A stretch of DNA of 64,000 bases from Agathobacter sp. (GCA_022775045.1 JALFLB010000028.1:1-64000); one strand, 5' to 3'. Positions 42,813 through 52,699 are shown, counted from the stretch's first letter. The notes: generated by a model not told the origin, from the letters alone. Numbers and translations: made by a program.

Positions 42813-45596
42813 TTATACTAAGTCAAAAAGACTCATCTGTTTTGGTTCCATCGCCTGAATTGTCGCTGCTCTTGACTGGATTTCAGGCCATGAAACAACC
42901 AATGCGTTGTATGCATAAGACTCCTGACTCCATCCTTTTCTTTCCGATATAGTATATAAGCGATATGCTAAATCTTTTGCCTTTTCAGGTTCCGAGCCAT
43001 ACATATTAGAAATCAAAGTTGCACACGCTTCTATTCCTCCATTTTCCATTGCCCGAGTCAGCTGCTGACATAATAGCCAAGTTGATACATGTGAATCTAC
43101 TTTTTCAGTAAGTTCCTTACGTTCCAATAAATGAACAGTTCCCTTTTGCGCAAAAAGTATTCCTGATGCAGCCATAGTTGCAACTGATGTATTTTTTGCT
43201 CTAGCTAAAGTATCCGCCTCACCAAATTTCATGTCATTAAATGCATACTGAGAATATACATCCACACAAAATCTACTATCTCTATCCAAATCACCATCTT
43301 GTTCATTGAAAAAGAGATCTAATTCTTGATTAATTATTTGAAGTGCACTCCTTACAGACATTTCCGAACCATCAGATTCAAGAACCTTGCTATATCTTGA
43401 GTACACGCCCATACCTGGTCCAATTGCTGATTGAGCAAGATCTACTGGTGCAATATTGCTCTCCTGTAACTTTCTCAATGCCGGTCTAAGTTCTTTTCTT
43501 AAAGCATTAACAAAATTTCTTCTTGTAGTCTGCGGAGCATCATCACCACGTTTTCTACACACAAGAACTATTGATGAAGCAAGTGCATTCCAATTTGTTT
43601 TTAACGCTTTTATCATTTCAGTTCTAACCGGCCAAGTTCCTGTGATTGTAAATCCAGCTTTTATAATTGCACTAAGCATTGTTTCCCATCCTGAAGATGC
43701 TGTGGCTTGATTTTCTCCATTGTCCTCTGTTTCACTTTGCTTATAGGCATAATAAATAGTCACAGGTATTTCATCTGTAGCATATAGATACATATTCCTA
43801 CATGCTTGCAACATACCTTCCTCGAAGAAATTCTTTGCTTGATCAATATCTCCATCAAATCGATACCTTTGAGCAACTATTTCTTCGTTTTTCGGAGTTA
43901 ACATTGTTCCAAATAATTCTGGATAAATATCTTTAATGTTATACCTAAGCCAAATATAGAAGAAGTCTGACAAATCAGCATAAGGAACATTATCATAATA
44001 TGGCGGATCCGTTGATATCATTATATTGCGAAGACCGCAATCTGTTTGTGCATCAGCCTGTACTGCAGTACCTTGCAATCTATCCTTAGGAAATGTTTTT
44101 ATACAATCAGCAATATACTCATTAACCTGGGTAAAACTACCAACTGAATTTCCAAAAATATTTGCTTCTGGATAATCCCACGTCATTGATATTGCTTGCC
44201 TACTAAATAGAAACATTACCTTTTCATTTGTAGGTGCCCATTTAGTAACAGTATTTGAGAAATTAGAAACTCTATCAATAGAAAATGCTAAGTAAACCGC
44301 TATTGCTTCGCTATAAGCCCGAGCGCCCGTTCCGCCTTTTGATAATGCAATATGATCATTTTTCATACCTGCAGCCACAGCATCTTCCTCTATTTGAGAT
44401 TTGATATCCTTCAATGCATCGCTCAAAGCAACCAAAGTCTGCATTTGTCGATTACTAAAAAGCATTTCAAACTGATTCAAGCCGTATGCATTGGTATTAA
44501 GACATCCTGGGTAATAAGATATAGCCCCAGCTGGATAATGATCTGGCAAATCAACTTTCGCAGCCATCTCCTGCTCAATCGTTGGGCTCAAATACATCTT
44601 ACTACGCCTTCCCTCTGCAACTACAGCTGCTAATCTGGCTGATAATCTTCCTGCCTTTCCTTCTTCTCTTACATATTCAAATTCTACAGGGGAATTGCAG
44701 CAAGGGCAAACAACACCACTACGACTTACTGTTCCGCTTTTTTTGCCTGGATATTTTTTATTTTCTACTTCAAAACTTAACCGGCCATTCTCATATACTG
44801 GCTGAATATATGCTTCTCTTCCTTTTTTACTTGAAAGTACATAGCTTTTTAACAACGGCAATTCACTACCACATGTTGGGTTAGGACATTTAACAGTTCT
44901 AGTCCAAATCCATGCAACTGCTGTTGTTTCTCCACCACCTTGTTCTGAAGGAATTAGGACCTTAGGATACATACTTCCAACGGTCTCAAACGCTTTTTTC
45001 TTTATATGTTCACCGTAATATAATATATCCTCAGTAAGTCCTGTTACTCCTTCCCATTTGCTTTGATCAAACCCTAGCTCAGCTCTTTTGTTTTCATTTA
45101 TAGGCGCGTTCCCACTAAAAGCAATAGGTATTTCTATCATAGCCTTATTAATCATAACGGCTACTGGATTTAAATCATGAGCAAATGTTTTTAACCCTAG
45201 TCTACTTGCTTCAAACGGAATAGCACCTCCTCCTGAAAAAGGATCCAAAAAGACAGGGGGATTGTTATTTGTTGCTTTAAGAATTTCATCTTTTGCAGCA
45301 TTTATTACGCTCTCATCATTAGAGTTTTTCCAATCCGCAAGCCTAATTAAAATATCAAATAATCTCTTTCTCTCTTTTGCCTGTGCTTCTTCCGTCGGAA
45401 ATGCATCCACATTCGAAGATGGATCATCAATGATACTCGCCCAAATAATTGCTCTCGCTGTTGTAAATGGACGCCGTGCCCACCAATGATGTATCCCTCT
45501 TGGATGCGGGCCAATTCCAGGCATCTTCTCATATTCAGAAGCTGCATTCATCTGCTCAAGTGGCAATGCCACCTCAATTAACTTCTTGTTTCCCAT
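42813..45596 (-). CDS. DUF1156 (COG1743) DNA adenine methylase
   Basis: A 927-residue predicted N6-adenine DNA methylase. GNKKLIEVALPLEQMN and HHWWARRPFTTARAIIWASI form the DUF1156 block. FLDPFSGGGAIPFEASRLGL is motif I and ISTDPPYYDNVPYADLSDFF is a canonical DPPY motif IV. Zinc-ribbon Cys pairs are present (KCPNPTCGSE, VCPCCNSP). The last 200 residues (from DLDRDSRFCVDVYSQYAFN) are an extra C-terminal extension not seen in the next gene. ATG at 45596 behind GAGAGG is preferred. It probably marks self DNA. It starts 10 bases after the helicase stop. Confidence 0.92.
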   Translation of the reverse strand: MGNKKLIEVALPLEQMNAASEYEKMPGIGPHPRGIHHWWARRPFTTARAIIWASIIDDPSSNVDAFPTEEAQAKERKRLFDILIRLADWKNSNDESVINAAKDEILKATNNNPPVFLDPFSGGGAIPFEASRLGLKTFAHDLNPVAVMINKAMIEIPIAFSGNAPINENKRAELGFDQSKWEGVTGLTEDILYYGEHIKKKAFETVGSMYPKVLIPSEQGGGETTAVAWIWTRTVKCPNPTCGSELPLLKSYVLSSKKGREAYIQPVYENGRLSFEVENKKYPGKKSGTVSRSGVVCPCCNSPVEFEYVREEGKAGRLSARLAAVVAEGRRSKMYLSPTIEQEMAAKVDLPDHYPAGAISYYPGCLNTNAYGLNQFEMLFSNRQMQTLVALSDALKDIKSQIEEDAVAAGMKNDHIALSKGGTGARAYSEAIAVYLAFSIDRVSNFSNTVTKWAPTNEKVMFLFSRQAISMTWDYPEANIFGNSVGSFTQVNEYIADCIKTFPKDRLQGTAVQADAQTDCGLRNIMISTDPPYYDNVPYADLSDFFYIWLRYNIKDIYPELFGTMLTPKNEEIVAQRYRFDGDIDQAKNFFEEGMLQACRNMYLYATDEIPVTIYYAYKQSETEDNGENQATASSGWETMLSAIIKAGFTITGTWPVRTEMIKALKTNWNALASSIVLVCRKRGDDAPQTTRRNFVNALRKELRPALRKLQESNIAPVDLAQSAIGPGMGVYSRYSKVLESDGSEMSVRSALQIINQELDLFFNEQDGDLDRDSRFCVDVYSQYAFNDMKFGEADTLARAKNTSVATMAASGILFAQKGTVHLLERKELTEKVDSHVSTWLLCQQLTRAMENGGIEACATLISNMYGSEPEKAKDLAYRLYTISERKGWSQESYAYNALVVSWPEIQSRAATIQAMEPKQMSLFDLV

Positions 45597-45606
45597 AATT
45601 TTCCTC

Positions 45607-48600
45607 TCATTCTTGATACAGAATCTCTGCATTATTCACAAGATCCTGAATATCAAAATTCACGCTGGTCGCTGTAAAGTCCGGCGAATTTTTAAATGGT
45701 TGTCTTAGATATACAGTGTGTGTTGCGTCTCCATCAACCTCTACGATTGCAAGAATATAATCCTGCTGCTTATTCAAAGCTGTAAGGATTTCATTCTTAG
45801 AAACCGTTACTGTAGTCGATCCTTTTGCACGGCCTTTAACTTCGATAAATCTAAGTCTTCTGCCATACTCCAAGATTCGCTCCGGAATTCTGGATTCGAT
45901 ATCATAACCACACTTAACTCCGCTCACATCGAACGGAGCATATCCAAAGCTACGCTCAATCGCCATAACTCTATCCATAGCTACATATTCTATGGTCTGA
46001 CGATCTCCATGAGCAAACAGGCTATGCTCAGTGCTACCTTCCAGAGAATGCAACAAACCTTTGGGAATAACCAAAGCTCCGCCTGTTACAACCGGCGGCA
46101 TAGCAGAAATTAATCTTTCCTTATCAAGTTCTGCCAATCTTGCCTGCATTCTCATTTGCAGTTCCTCTGCACGACGTTCTGCTCTTTGAGAATTCAGCCT
46201 GTCATTATGCTTACCTTTTGACTCCTGTTGCTTAAGTTCAGCTGCTCTAAAATCCCAATATTGGATTTCTGCAGTCATCCTCTCCTTAACAGCCTTTGTG
46301 GTCTTATCGATAATCTTTGTTTTTCTTTCTTTGACTTCAGCAAAATGTTCCGGAATCAGGTTTCCGATTGCGTAGCCCTTAGCCCTGTCTTCAACACCCG
46401 ACATAAGCCATTCCTGCCTTGAAAGCCATCTCTTTATCTTTGCTAATTCGTCTGCATTTGGTGCTCTATAATCAAGGTATGGTGCGTAACCTGCATTCAC
46501 ATCTGTTCCGTTTTCTTTCAGCTCAACGAAATGAATATGCTTTGATATCACTCGTTTTCCGCCTGTAGGAAGGATCACTCCATCCTGCACAGCATCTTCT
46601 ATGTAGAAAAGAAGCCTTGCATCCTTTGAATAATCTGTATCATCAATGAAGATTGAACCTCTCTTCATGACATCCACGTTTCTCTCGCTGATCAGATCAA
46701 TAACAGCCTCCAAAAGAGGGTGCCCAGGACTCAATAAAGATGCCTGCGTTAATCCTGGAACATTACAATATTCCTTATCAAAGCACACGCGCTCATAACG
46801 ATTCAACACTGGTTCACCATATCCAATTTGCATATCTCTGTTTCTGACCGCAAATGGAACAGAACTAATTTCATATCTGCCCTTTTCTCTAGGTCGTATT
46901 TTTCCTCCCAGTGACTTAAAGGCTTCTATGAAGAATGCCTCTATGAAATGAGGCTGAAGCTTATGCGCCTCTCTTCTTTCCATATCTTCTCTGATGGATT
47001 CTATCTTGTGGACATCCATAGAGTCTTCTGTGAGTGCTCTTTCATCAAGAAGTTGTCTCAGCTTATCCTTATCCATGGCATGGTCAACAACTTGAGTCAG
47101 TTTAGCTCTCACCTTAGGATCATCACCATATCTTATAGCTTCTATTAACAAATCCTTCAAGGACTTGTTATCAAAAGTCATCTTTCCAAGAATATCAAAT
47201 ACCTTTCCACCAAGAGCCTCTCGCTCCTGTTCGAGCTTTTCGAACAGTCTCTGGAATACAGCACCTTCTCTGGTTTCCTTCGCCACAAGATTCCACAGAT
47301 GGCAGACTTCAGTCTGTCCAATACGATGTACACGTCCAAATCTCTGCTCCAGGCGATTAGGATTCCATGGGAGATCATAGTTAACCATTAAATGAGCTCT
47401 TTGCAGGTTGATACCTTCGCCTGCAGCATCTGTGGCTATCAGTATCTTTACATTCTTATCCTGCTTAAATAATTCCTCTACTTTTCTGCGTTCATCACGA
47501 AGCATTCCACCGTGAATCGTTACTACTGATTCGTCACTTCCAAACAGTGATCTTATCTTTTCTGTAAGGTATTTCAGTGTATCTTTATGTTCCGTGAAGA
47601 TAATAAGCTTTTCTCTGCGGCCTTCATCACTAAACATATTTTTATTATCCTGAAGGAGCTTTGAAAGCTCGTCCCACTTGCGGTCCTCACCACTAGCTCT
47701 TACTTCCTTGGCCATTCCTTCAAGATTCTTTAATATTTCGATTTCTGCCTCTAACTCTTTTATTGTTGCAGCAGCAGATGCACGATCTACAACATCATCT
47801 TCAAACTTGTCCTGCTCTTCTGGTGCAAGATCGTCCTCGTCATAGTCTTCATCAAAATGTACTAAATATTCAGCTGCGCGCTTGCCAAGTTTTTCCTCAG
47901 CAAGACGGTTTTCTAATCTCTCACGTCTTCTCTTTAAAGACTGATAAATAGCTTCCGGCGAAGACGCCAATCTTCTCTGCAAAATAGTCAATGCAAATCC
48001 TACAGTAGATTTACGTTCATTATTCAGATTATCTGCTCTGTTAAACTCTTCCTGAACATACTCTGTAACAGCCGTGTACAGTCTTGCTTCTGCCGGTGAT
48101 AAATCGTAATTGACAGTATATGCTCTACGCTCTGGGAAAAGAGGTGTACCATCAAATTTCAACAGTTCTTCTTTTACCAATCTTCTCATTACGTCCGATA
48201 CATCCACAGACTGATTGCTGGATCTAACAACACCTTCAAATCTTTCTGGATCCACAAGTGATAAAAACAGATGGAAGTCCGCCTCTTTTCCGTTATGCGG
48301 TGTAGCTGTAAGCAGCAAAAAGTTTCTGGTAATATTTGAAAGCATCCTGCCTAATTGGAATCTCTTTGTGTATTTAATCTCTCCGCCCCATACTGTAGCA
48401 GACATTTTATGAGCCTCATCACAAACCACAAGGTCCCATTCCGTCACCTTTAACTTCGCCTGAATATTCTCATTTCTCGCAAGTTTATCCAGCTTGGCAA
48501 TACAGAAATTCATTTCTGTGAATATATTGCCGCTCACTGCAGATTCTATTCTGTCATTTGTCAATATTTCGAAACGCACATGAAATTTCTGATACAATTC

Positions 48601-49107
48601 ATCCTGCCACTGTTCTACCAAGCTTCCAGGAGCAACAATCAGACATCTTTTCAGGTCGCCTCTGGCCATAAGCTCCTTAATAAGTAGGCCCGTCATAATA
48701 GTCTTTCCTGCTCCAGGATCATCTGCCAATACATATCGAAGCGGTAATCTAGGAAGCATTTCCTGATACACTGCGGATATCTGATGAGGCAGCGGTTCTA
48801 CAGATGAAGTATGCACTGCCAGATATGGATCAAAGATGTGCGCCAGATGTATTCTATATGCTTCAGATGCAAGTCTCATTGCATCAGCATCAGCATCAAA
48901 GCTCCATGGCAAGCTCTTTTCTAAAAGCTGAATTCTTTCCTCATCTTCCCTGTATACAATCTGATTTGCCAGCTGTCCCTTACTATCTTTATATGTAATC
49001 TCAATTGCGGCACTGCCATACCATTTCACACTAATAACATTGACAGTTTCATTACCAGCCAACCCAATCAGATTGGCTCCAACTGTCATTTCTTCTAGTT
49101 TGGCCAC
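45607..49107 (-). CDS. SNF2-family helicase with DUF3883 end (defence island)
   Basis: A 1166-residue translocase. DDPGAGKTIMTGLLIKELMA (motif I), VVCDEAHKMSATVWG (DEAH), LLLTATPHNGKEAD (III), ATDAAGEGINLQRAHLMVNY (V) and NRLEQRFGRVHRIGQTE (VI). The C-terminal 100 residues match DUF3883: RRLRFIEVKGRAKGSTTVTV, a PD-(D/E)XK-like EVK core. Similar helicases (COG0553 with DUF3883) occur in DISARM and related islands. The start is GTG at 49107 behind GGAGGTG, not the track ATG at 49149. It lies directly before the two methylases. Confidence 0.93.
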   Translation of the reverse strand: MAKLEEMTVGANLIGLAGNETVNVISVKWYGSAAIEITYKDSKGQLANQIVYREDEERIQLLEKSLPWSFDADADAMRLASEAYRIHLAHIFDPYLAVHTSSVEPLPHQISAVYQEMLPRLPLRYVLADDPGAGKTIMTGLLIKELMARGDLKRCLIVAPGSLVEQWQDELYQKFHVRFEILTNDRIESAVSGNIFTEMNFCIAKLDKLARNENIQAKLKVTEWDLVVCDEAHKMSATVWGGEIKYTKRFQLGRMLSNITRNFLLLTATPHNGKEADFHLFLSLVDPERFEGVVRSSNQSVDVSDVMRRLVKEELLKFDGTPLFPERRAYTVNYDLSPAEARLYTAVTEYVQEEFNRADNLNNERKSTVGFALTILQRRLASSPEAIYQSLKRRRERLENRLAEEKLGKRAAEYLVHFDEDYDEDDLAPEEQDKFEDDVVDRASAAATIKELEAEIEILKNLEGMAKEVRASGEDRKWDELSKLLQDNKNMFSDEGRREKLIIFTEHKDTLKYLTEKIRSLFGSDESVVTIHGGMLRDERRKVEELFKQDKNVKILIATDAAGEGINLQRAHLMVNYDLPWNPNRLEQRFGRVHRIGQTEVCHLWNLVAKETREGAVFQRLFEKLEQEREALGGKVFDILGKMTFDNKSLKDLLIEAIRYGDDPKVRAKLTQVVDHAMDKDKLRQLLDERALTEDSMDVHKIESIREDMERREAHKLQPHFIEAFFIEAFKSLGGKIRPREKGRYEISSVPFAVRNRDMQIGYGEPVLNRYERVCFDKEYCNVPGLTQASLLSPGHPLLEAVIDLISERNVDVMKRGSIFIDDTDYSKDARLLFYIEDAVQDGVILPTGGKRVISKHIHFVELKENGTDVNAGYAPYLDYRAPNADELAKIKRWLSRQEWLMSGVEDRAKGYAIGNLIPEHFAEVKERKTKIIDKTTKAVKERMTAEIQYWDFRAAELKQQESKGKHNDRLNSQRAERRAEELQMRMQARLAELDKERLISAMPPVVTGGALVIPKGLLHSLEGSTEHSLFAHGDRQTIEYVAMDRVMAIERSFGYAPFDVSGVKCGYDIESRIPERILEYGRRLRFIEVKGRAKGSTTVTVSKNEILTALNKQQDYILAIVEVDGDATHTVYLRQPFKNSPDFTATSVNFDIQDLVNNAEILYQE

Positions 49108-49165
49108 AAAAACACCTCCAAATAGTTTTATCCATGATGATTTTATCAATGAAACTGTCCGTTAT

Positions 49166-49417
49166 TTAGGACTCAGAAATCTTTTCTTCATTAGCCTCTT
49201 CAATTTCATCGCCTTCAACCATCTCCATAATGTCCGAAAAATCACAATCAAGCGCATTGCATATCTTTACTAACACATCCGTTGTAATATTGGCATTTTT
49301 ACCAAGCTTAGCTAGAGACGCAGTACTGATTCTGCTTTTCTCTTTCATCTCAGTGCGATTCATTTTTTTATCAATCAATAATTTCCACAGTTTATCGTAA
49401 CTTATTGTTTTAGCCAC
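49166..49417 (-). CDS. small XRE-family regulator of the defence island
   Basis: An 83-residue Cro-like protein: AKTISYDKLWKLLIDKKMNR, then the helix-turn-helix SRISTASLAKLGKNANITTD and CNALDCDFSDIMEMVEGDE. Proteins of this type commonly sit beside restriction or toxin genes. GTG at 49417 behind AGAGGTAA is preferred over 49447. It lies at the join of the ABC-three-component genes and the helicase-methylase genes and may control the latter. Confidence 0.85.
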   Translation of the reverse strand: MAKTISYDKLWKLLIDKKMNRTEMKEKSRISTASLAKLGKNANITTDVLVKICNALDCDFSDIMEMVEGDEIEEANEEKISES

Positions 49418-49447
49418 TCTTGTTACCTCTAATAATTCAATTAACAA

Positions 49448-51286
49448 TTAATTTCTTACACTCTTTAAAAATCCATATCGACCATTTTCTTCCATTGTAA
49501 ATATCACTCTGTTTGCCTTGGTATAATCTACATTTTCTGGAAGCTCATTTTCTGCGATAATCACCTGATTCTCTCCACAGTTATCTATGATATATTGAAT
49601 CAAAGACTCTCTCATTCCAGCCGTTGCCTTTTCATTTTCCTTGATTTCATATTTTTTCTCTTTCAGTGAAAGAATAGGTGAATCCAACACCAATATCCTT
49701 AATGCATATTTCCCGTTCGTTTCAAGATATTTCATCAGGTTAACCAGCATAATAGTATTTAGGAATGCTCTATAACCTTTACCCTGATTCTTTTTATGCT
49801 TACTTCCTACAACTATATCGGCCGTATTTATATTTAATCTTGACTCAGGCTGTCCTGTATAGGCACATTCCTTTACCATTAAATTGATGCTGTCGCTCAG
49901 TTCCTTCCATATATCTTTATCAAAGTTTTTCTTGGCATCAAACTTAACAGCCTTTTCGTCATCTTCATTTTCCTTTTCGAATACATCCGTACCAAGCTCC
50001 GATGACATATATGAAATAGAGTCTAACTGCTGTCTTACCTGCTGAATTCTTCTGTATTCAGCTACCGCCGCTCTTAATTCTGATGACCTTGGCCTTAGTT
50101 TCTGATTCAGAAGATTCATTATGTCAGCATTTTTAGCATTAAGATTCTTTAATGACTCCTCAATAGATTTTATCTCTGTACGCGTGTATGACTCTGTTGT
50201 TTCCAGATCACCAAGCTGCAGCCTAATTCTTCCCATTTCCGCCTTTGCTGATTCTACATAAGCGGTATGATCCTCATCCTCAATATCCATATCTTGACCA
50301 CAGAATGGGCAACTATCCTTATGCTTTATACCATTGCTCTTAACATCTCCATCCACAATAAAATTAAGTCTCTTAATATCAGACATATATTGTGAACGTA
50401 AAGCCTTATACCGGTTGCTCAGAAATCTTGCTTCCTGGAGTTTTTCATTCAACGTAAATATCTGATCCAACAATTTGCGGCTCTCTTCAGATGCTCCAAC
50501 AATCTCTTTATCAATTTGCTCAATTTCAGCCAAGAACTCCTCGATTTTTGCATCAAGGTTCACATCATCATCTTCAACAATCAAATCTTCCAATTCCTTT
50601 TTCTGATTAGATAATTTCTCAATCTTCTCATTCAAATATTTAATGACTCCTGCCTTCTGATCTGCACGTTTTTCTAATTCCTTCACACTGACTTCTGGCA
50701 GAAATCTTTTCAAATCATCACCATTGATCAGATATTGAAGAGCTGTCAGACTCTTTGTTATCTTCGAATGCCCTGGAGTATCAAGAGGTGTTCTCTTTTC
50801 AAATATATTTTCTTCTCCCAGGAAAAAGAAATGGAATATTGTACGTATCGTAAGATCTTCATCCTTTGGTGCCTGCGTCGCAATTACCCTTGGGCGTTCC
50901 TTTATCCCCAAGAGTTTTAACAGGGCATCACTATATTCTTTTGTACTAATTTTTAATTCTGTACCTTCTATTCCCGGAACCGTAGTACTTATATGAACGG
51001 TGTTAGATCCTCGTTCACCATTCTCGCCCTCTTCAATCTTTCGCTCCGCTCTGAATGTATATCCATCATCCGATTTTATCTCAATACTGACGGTATTGTA
51101 TCCCGTATCAGCAATAGTAAATGGAACCTCTTCACCGCCAAACATAAAATCGATGCAGGCAATTACAATAGACTTACCCGTATTTGATGGACCTTCTATT
51201 ATGTTCACTCCATCCTCGAATTCTATAGAAGAATATGCCTTACCTTCTCCAGAGGCTGCTATCTTTGTAATATAGAATCTACTCAT
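49448..51286 (-). CDS. Rad50-like ATPase of an ABC-three-component (ABC-3C) system
   Basis: A 612-residue SMC/Rad50-type ABC ATPase. VNIIEGPSNTGKSIVIACID is the Walker A near the N-terminus. Two long coiled coils flank SCPFCGQDMDIE, a CxxC zinc hook like that of Rad50. QGKGYRAFLNTIMLVNLMKY is the signature region and RILVLDSPILSL the Walker B. ABC-3C systems (described by the Aravind group) pair such an ATPase with a middle component and a C-terminal-domain protein in biological conflict. Here all three lie together with overlapping genes. AGGAGG sits 7 bases before the ATG at 51286. Confidence 0.88.
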   Translation of the reverse strand: MSRFYITKIAASGEGKAYSSIEFEDGVNIIEGPSNTGKSIVIACIDFMFGGEEVPFTIADTGYNTVSIEIKSDDGYTFRAERKIEEGENGERGSNTVHISTTVPGIEGTELKISTKEYSDALLKLLGIKERPRVIATQAPKDEDLTIRTIFHFFFLGEENIFEKRTPLDTPGHSKITKSLTALQYLINGDDLKRFLPEVSVKELEKRADQKAGVIKYLNEKIEKLSNQKKELEDLIVEDDDVNLDAKIEEFLAEIEQIDKEIVGASEESRKLLDQIFTLNEKLQEARFLSNRYKALRSQYMSDIKRLNFIVDGDVKSNGIKHKDSCPFCGQDMDIEDEDHTAYVESAKAEMGRIRLQLGDLETTESYTRTEIKSIEESLKNLNAKNADIMNLLNQKLRPRSSELRAAVAEYRRIQQVRQQLDSISYMSSELGTDVFEKENEDDEKAVKFDAKKNFDKDIWKELSDSINLMVKECAYTGQPESRLNINTADIVVGSKHKKNQGKGYRAFLNTIMLVNLMKYLETNGKYALRILVLDSPILSLKEKKYEIKENEKATAGMRESLIQYIIDNCGENQVIIAENELPENVDYTKANRVIFTMEENGRYGFLKSVRN

Positions 51287-51744
51287 CATCTATCCTCCTG
51301 TCGAAATGATCTATCAGATAACTGATAAATGTTAGCAATCAACTCACGTTCTGACATGCCTTCAGTTTCCTTAATTACTGTCTGCGCAGTTCTTCTATAC
51401 TCCGCAGCGTAGTCGCTATGCAAAGACTGGCTGTAATCCTCCCCTTCTGGAGTAATTACATACGACATTCCATCCTTATAGATTACGGCATGCACAGTAC
51501 CATTCAGTACCAACTCCTTCAGAGCTTCTCTTGCCAATTCTCTATGTGATGCAAACTCACTAAATTTCAGATCATTTTCACCATGTAAGTTATGGTTATC
51601 TATGCCAAATGCCGCACTGTAAAGCGTCATAAAATCCACTGCATAAAGCATATCCATTGTCTGTGGCATGTCGTACTCATCAAGTAGGATAAGAAGGCGA
51701 AGCGAATACTCAAATATCGAATTAAAGACCTGCTTCGTCATCAT
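51286..51744 (-). CDS. ABC-3C middle component
   Basis: A 152-residue winged-helix-like protein: FEYSLRLLILLDEYDMPQTM, MLYAVDFMTLYSAAFGID, NLHGENDLKFSEFASHRELA, and DGMSYVITPEGEDYSQSL. This pattern and the position between the ATPase and the C-terminal-domain protein fit the middle-component family. Its stop overlaps the ATPase start, and its own start overlaps the upstream gene by 23 bases, so the three are translated together. Confidence 0.82.
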   Translation of the reverse strand: MMTKQVFNSIFEYSLRLLILLDEYDMPQTMDMLYAVDFMTLYSAAFGIDNHNLHGENDLKFSEFASHRELAREALKELVLNGTVHAVIYKDGMSYVITPEGEDYSQSLHSDYAAEYRRTAQTVIKETEGMSERELIANIYQLSDRSFRQEDR

Positions 51745-52699
51745 CTCTCACCCACCCTTCTATGGAACCATCCTTCACAAGGAAATGACAGACTCCCTTT
51801 TTTTGGGGCACACCTATCCAATCGGTATCGCGGAATAGCCAGCATCTGCTCGAATTCAATTCCCCTGCTCTTTTCTGTACCGTTCGCAATCTATCCATAC
51901 CACTCTTGGCAGAGTCCTCATAATCCTCTTTAACGAACTCATATGTTTCGCTTTTCAGAATATCAAATTGACTTTCCTCATCATAGATATCCCTGGTACC
52001 ACGCCTCACAGCCTCTGCAGCAAAATAATACTTACGCTGCTCTCTTAAATGCCTCTCATACTTCGGATAGTTTGCAATATTATCCAATGAAAATGACGGC
52101 ATCTTTTCAGCCTGAGCATATATTTCTTCCAAGGCAGTTATGTATTCGCGTTCTTTCTTAATTATTGCATCAGGTATTTCAGAATCCTCTAAAGGATGTC
52201 TCTTATACTCCTCAAGCTCGATATTCAAACGTTCTTTAGCTTCTGGCCCCAGAACATTATCTCTTGTAAGAGAATAAAGATACACCTGACCAAGGAAATC
52301 ATCAAAGGTTTCCTTTTTCCCAAGCCTAAGCATTTCGTCCTTTTTGCTATCAGATATTTTGACCCCATCTTCCTTTATTACACCTCTGATATGAAAAATT
52401 ATTTCTTCTTCCATATCTGGCATAAAATGGCATGTAACATTTTTCTTAAAAAATGCACCTATAGATGATTTCACTACAGCATCCTGAGAATGTCCTTTTA
52501 TTATTCGAAGTGGCTTACCGCCTGGTTCTCTGTTTACGATTTTACTAGCAGCACCTTTTTGAACTTTATTAATTTGTATCCCCAACGGTTCAGCTACGCC
52601 TCTATAAAGCAGCTCGATGAGATCCGGATCGCTGATTTCATCAACAAATGCATTTTTGATTTCTGCTATAACCGTGGCAAAAACCAGTTCTCGCAACAC
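51722..52699 (-). CDS. ABC-3C C-terminal-domain protein
   Basis: A 325-residue protein and first gene of the island, with a GTG start behind GGGGAGGT. The N-terminal half (MLRELVFATVIAEIKNAFVD; ASKIVNREPGGKPLRIIKGH) is not recognised and would be the effector or sensor part. The C-terminal half (YPKYERHLREQRKYYFAAEA; CWLFRDTDWIGVPQKKGVCH) matches the ABC-3C C-terminal domain type ending in a W-IG-P-KKG-CH block. The N-terminal half shows no obvious nuclease or protease motif, which leaves the effector activity open. Confidence 0.78.
   Translation of the reverse strand: MLRELVFATVIAEIKNAFVDEISDPDLIELLYRGVAEPLGIQINKVQKGAASKIVNREPGGKPLRIIKGHSQDAVVKSSIGAFFKKNVTCHFMPDMEEEIIFHIRGVIKEDGVKISDSKKDEMLRLGKKETFDDFLGQVYLYSLTRDNVLGPEAKERLNIELEEYKRHPLEDSEIPDAIIKKEREYITALEEIYAQAEKMPSFSLDNIANYPKYERHLREQRKYYFAAEAVRRGTRDIYDEESQFDILKSETYEFVKEDYEDSAKSGMDRLRTVQKRAGELNSSRCWLFRDTDWIGVPQKKGVCHFLVKDGSIEGWVRDDDEAGL

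Noticed and set aside
35211-49107. Calling the island DISARM
   Set aside because: The SNF2 helicase and a methylase are shared themes, but no DUF1998 (DrmB), DrmA-type helicase or phospholipase D (DrmC) gene is present.
49448-51289. ABC transporter ATPase
   Set aside because: Walker A near the N-terminus, a long coiled coil with a zinc hook and Walker B near the C-terminus are SMC/Rad50 features; no membrane partner is present.
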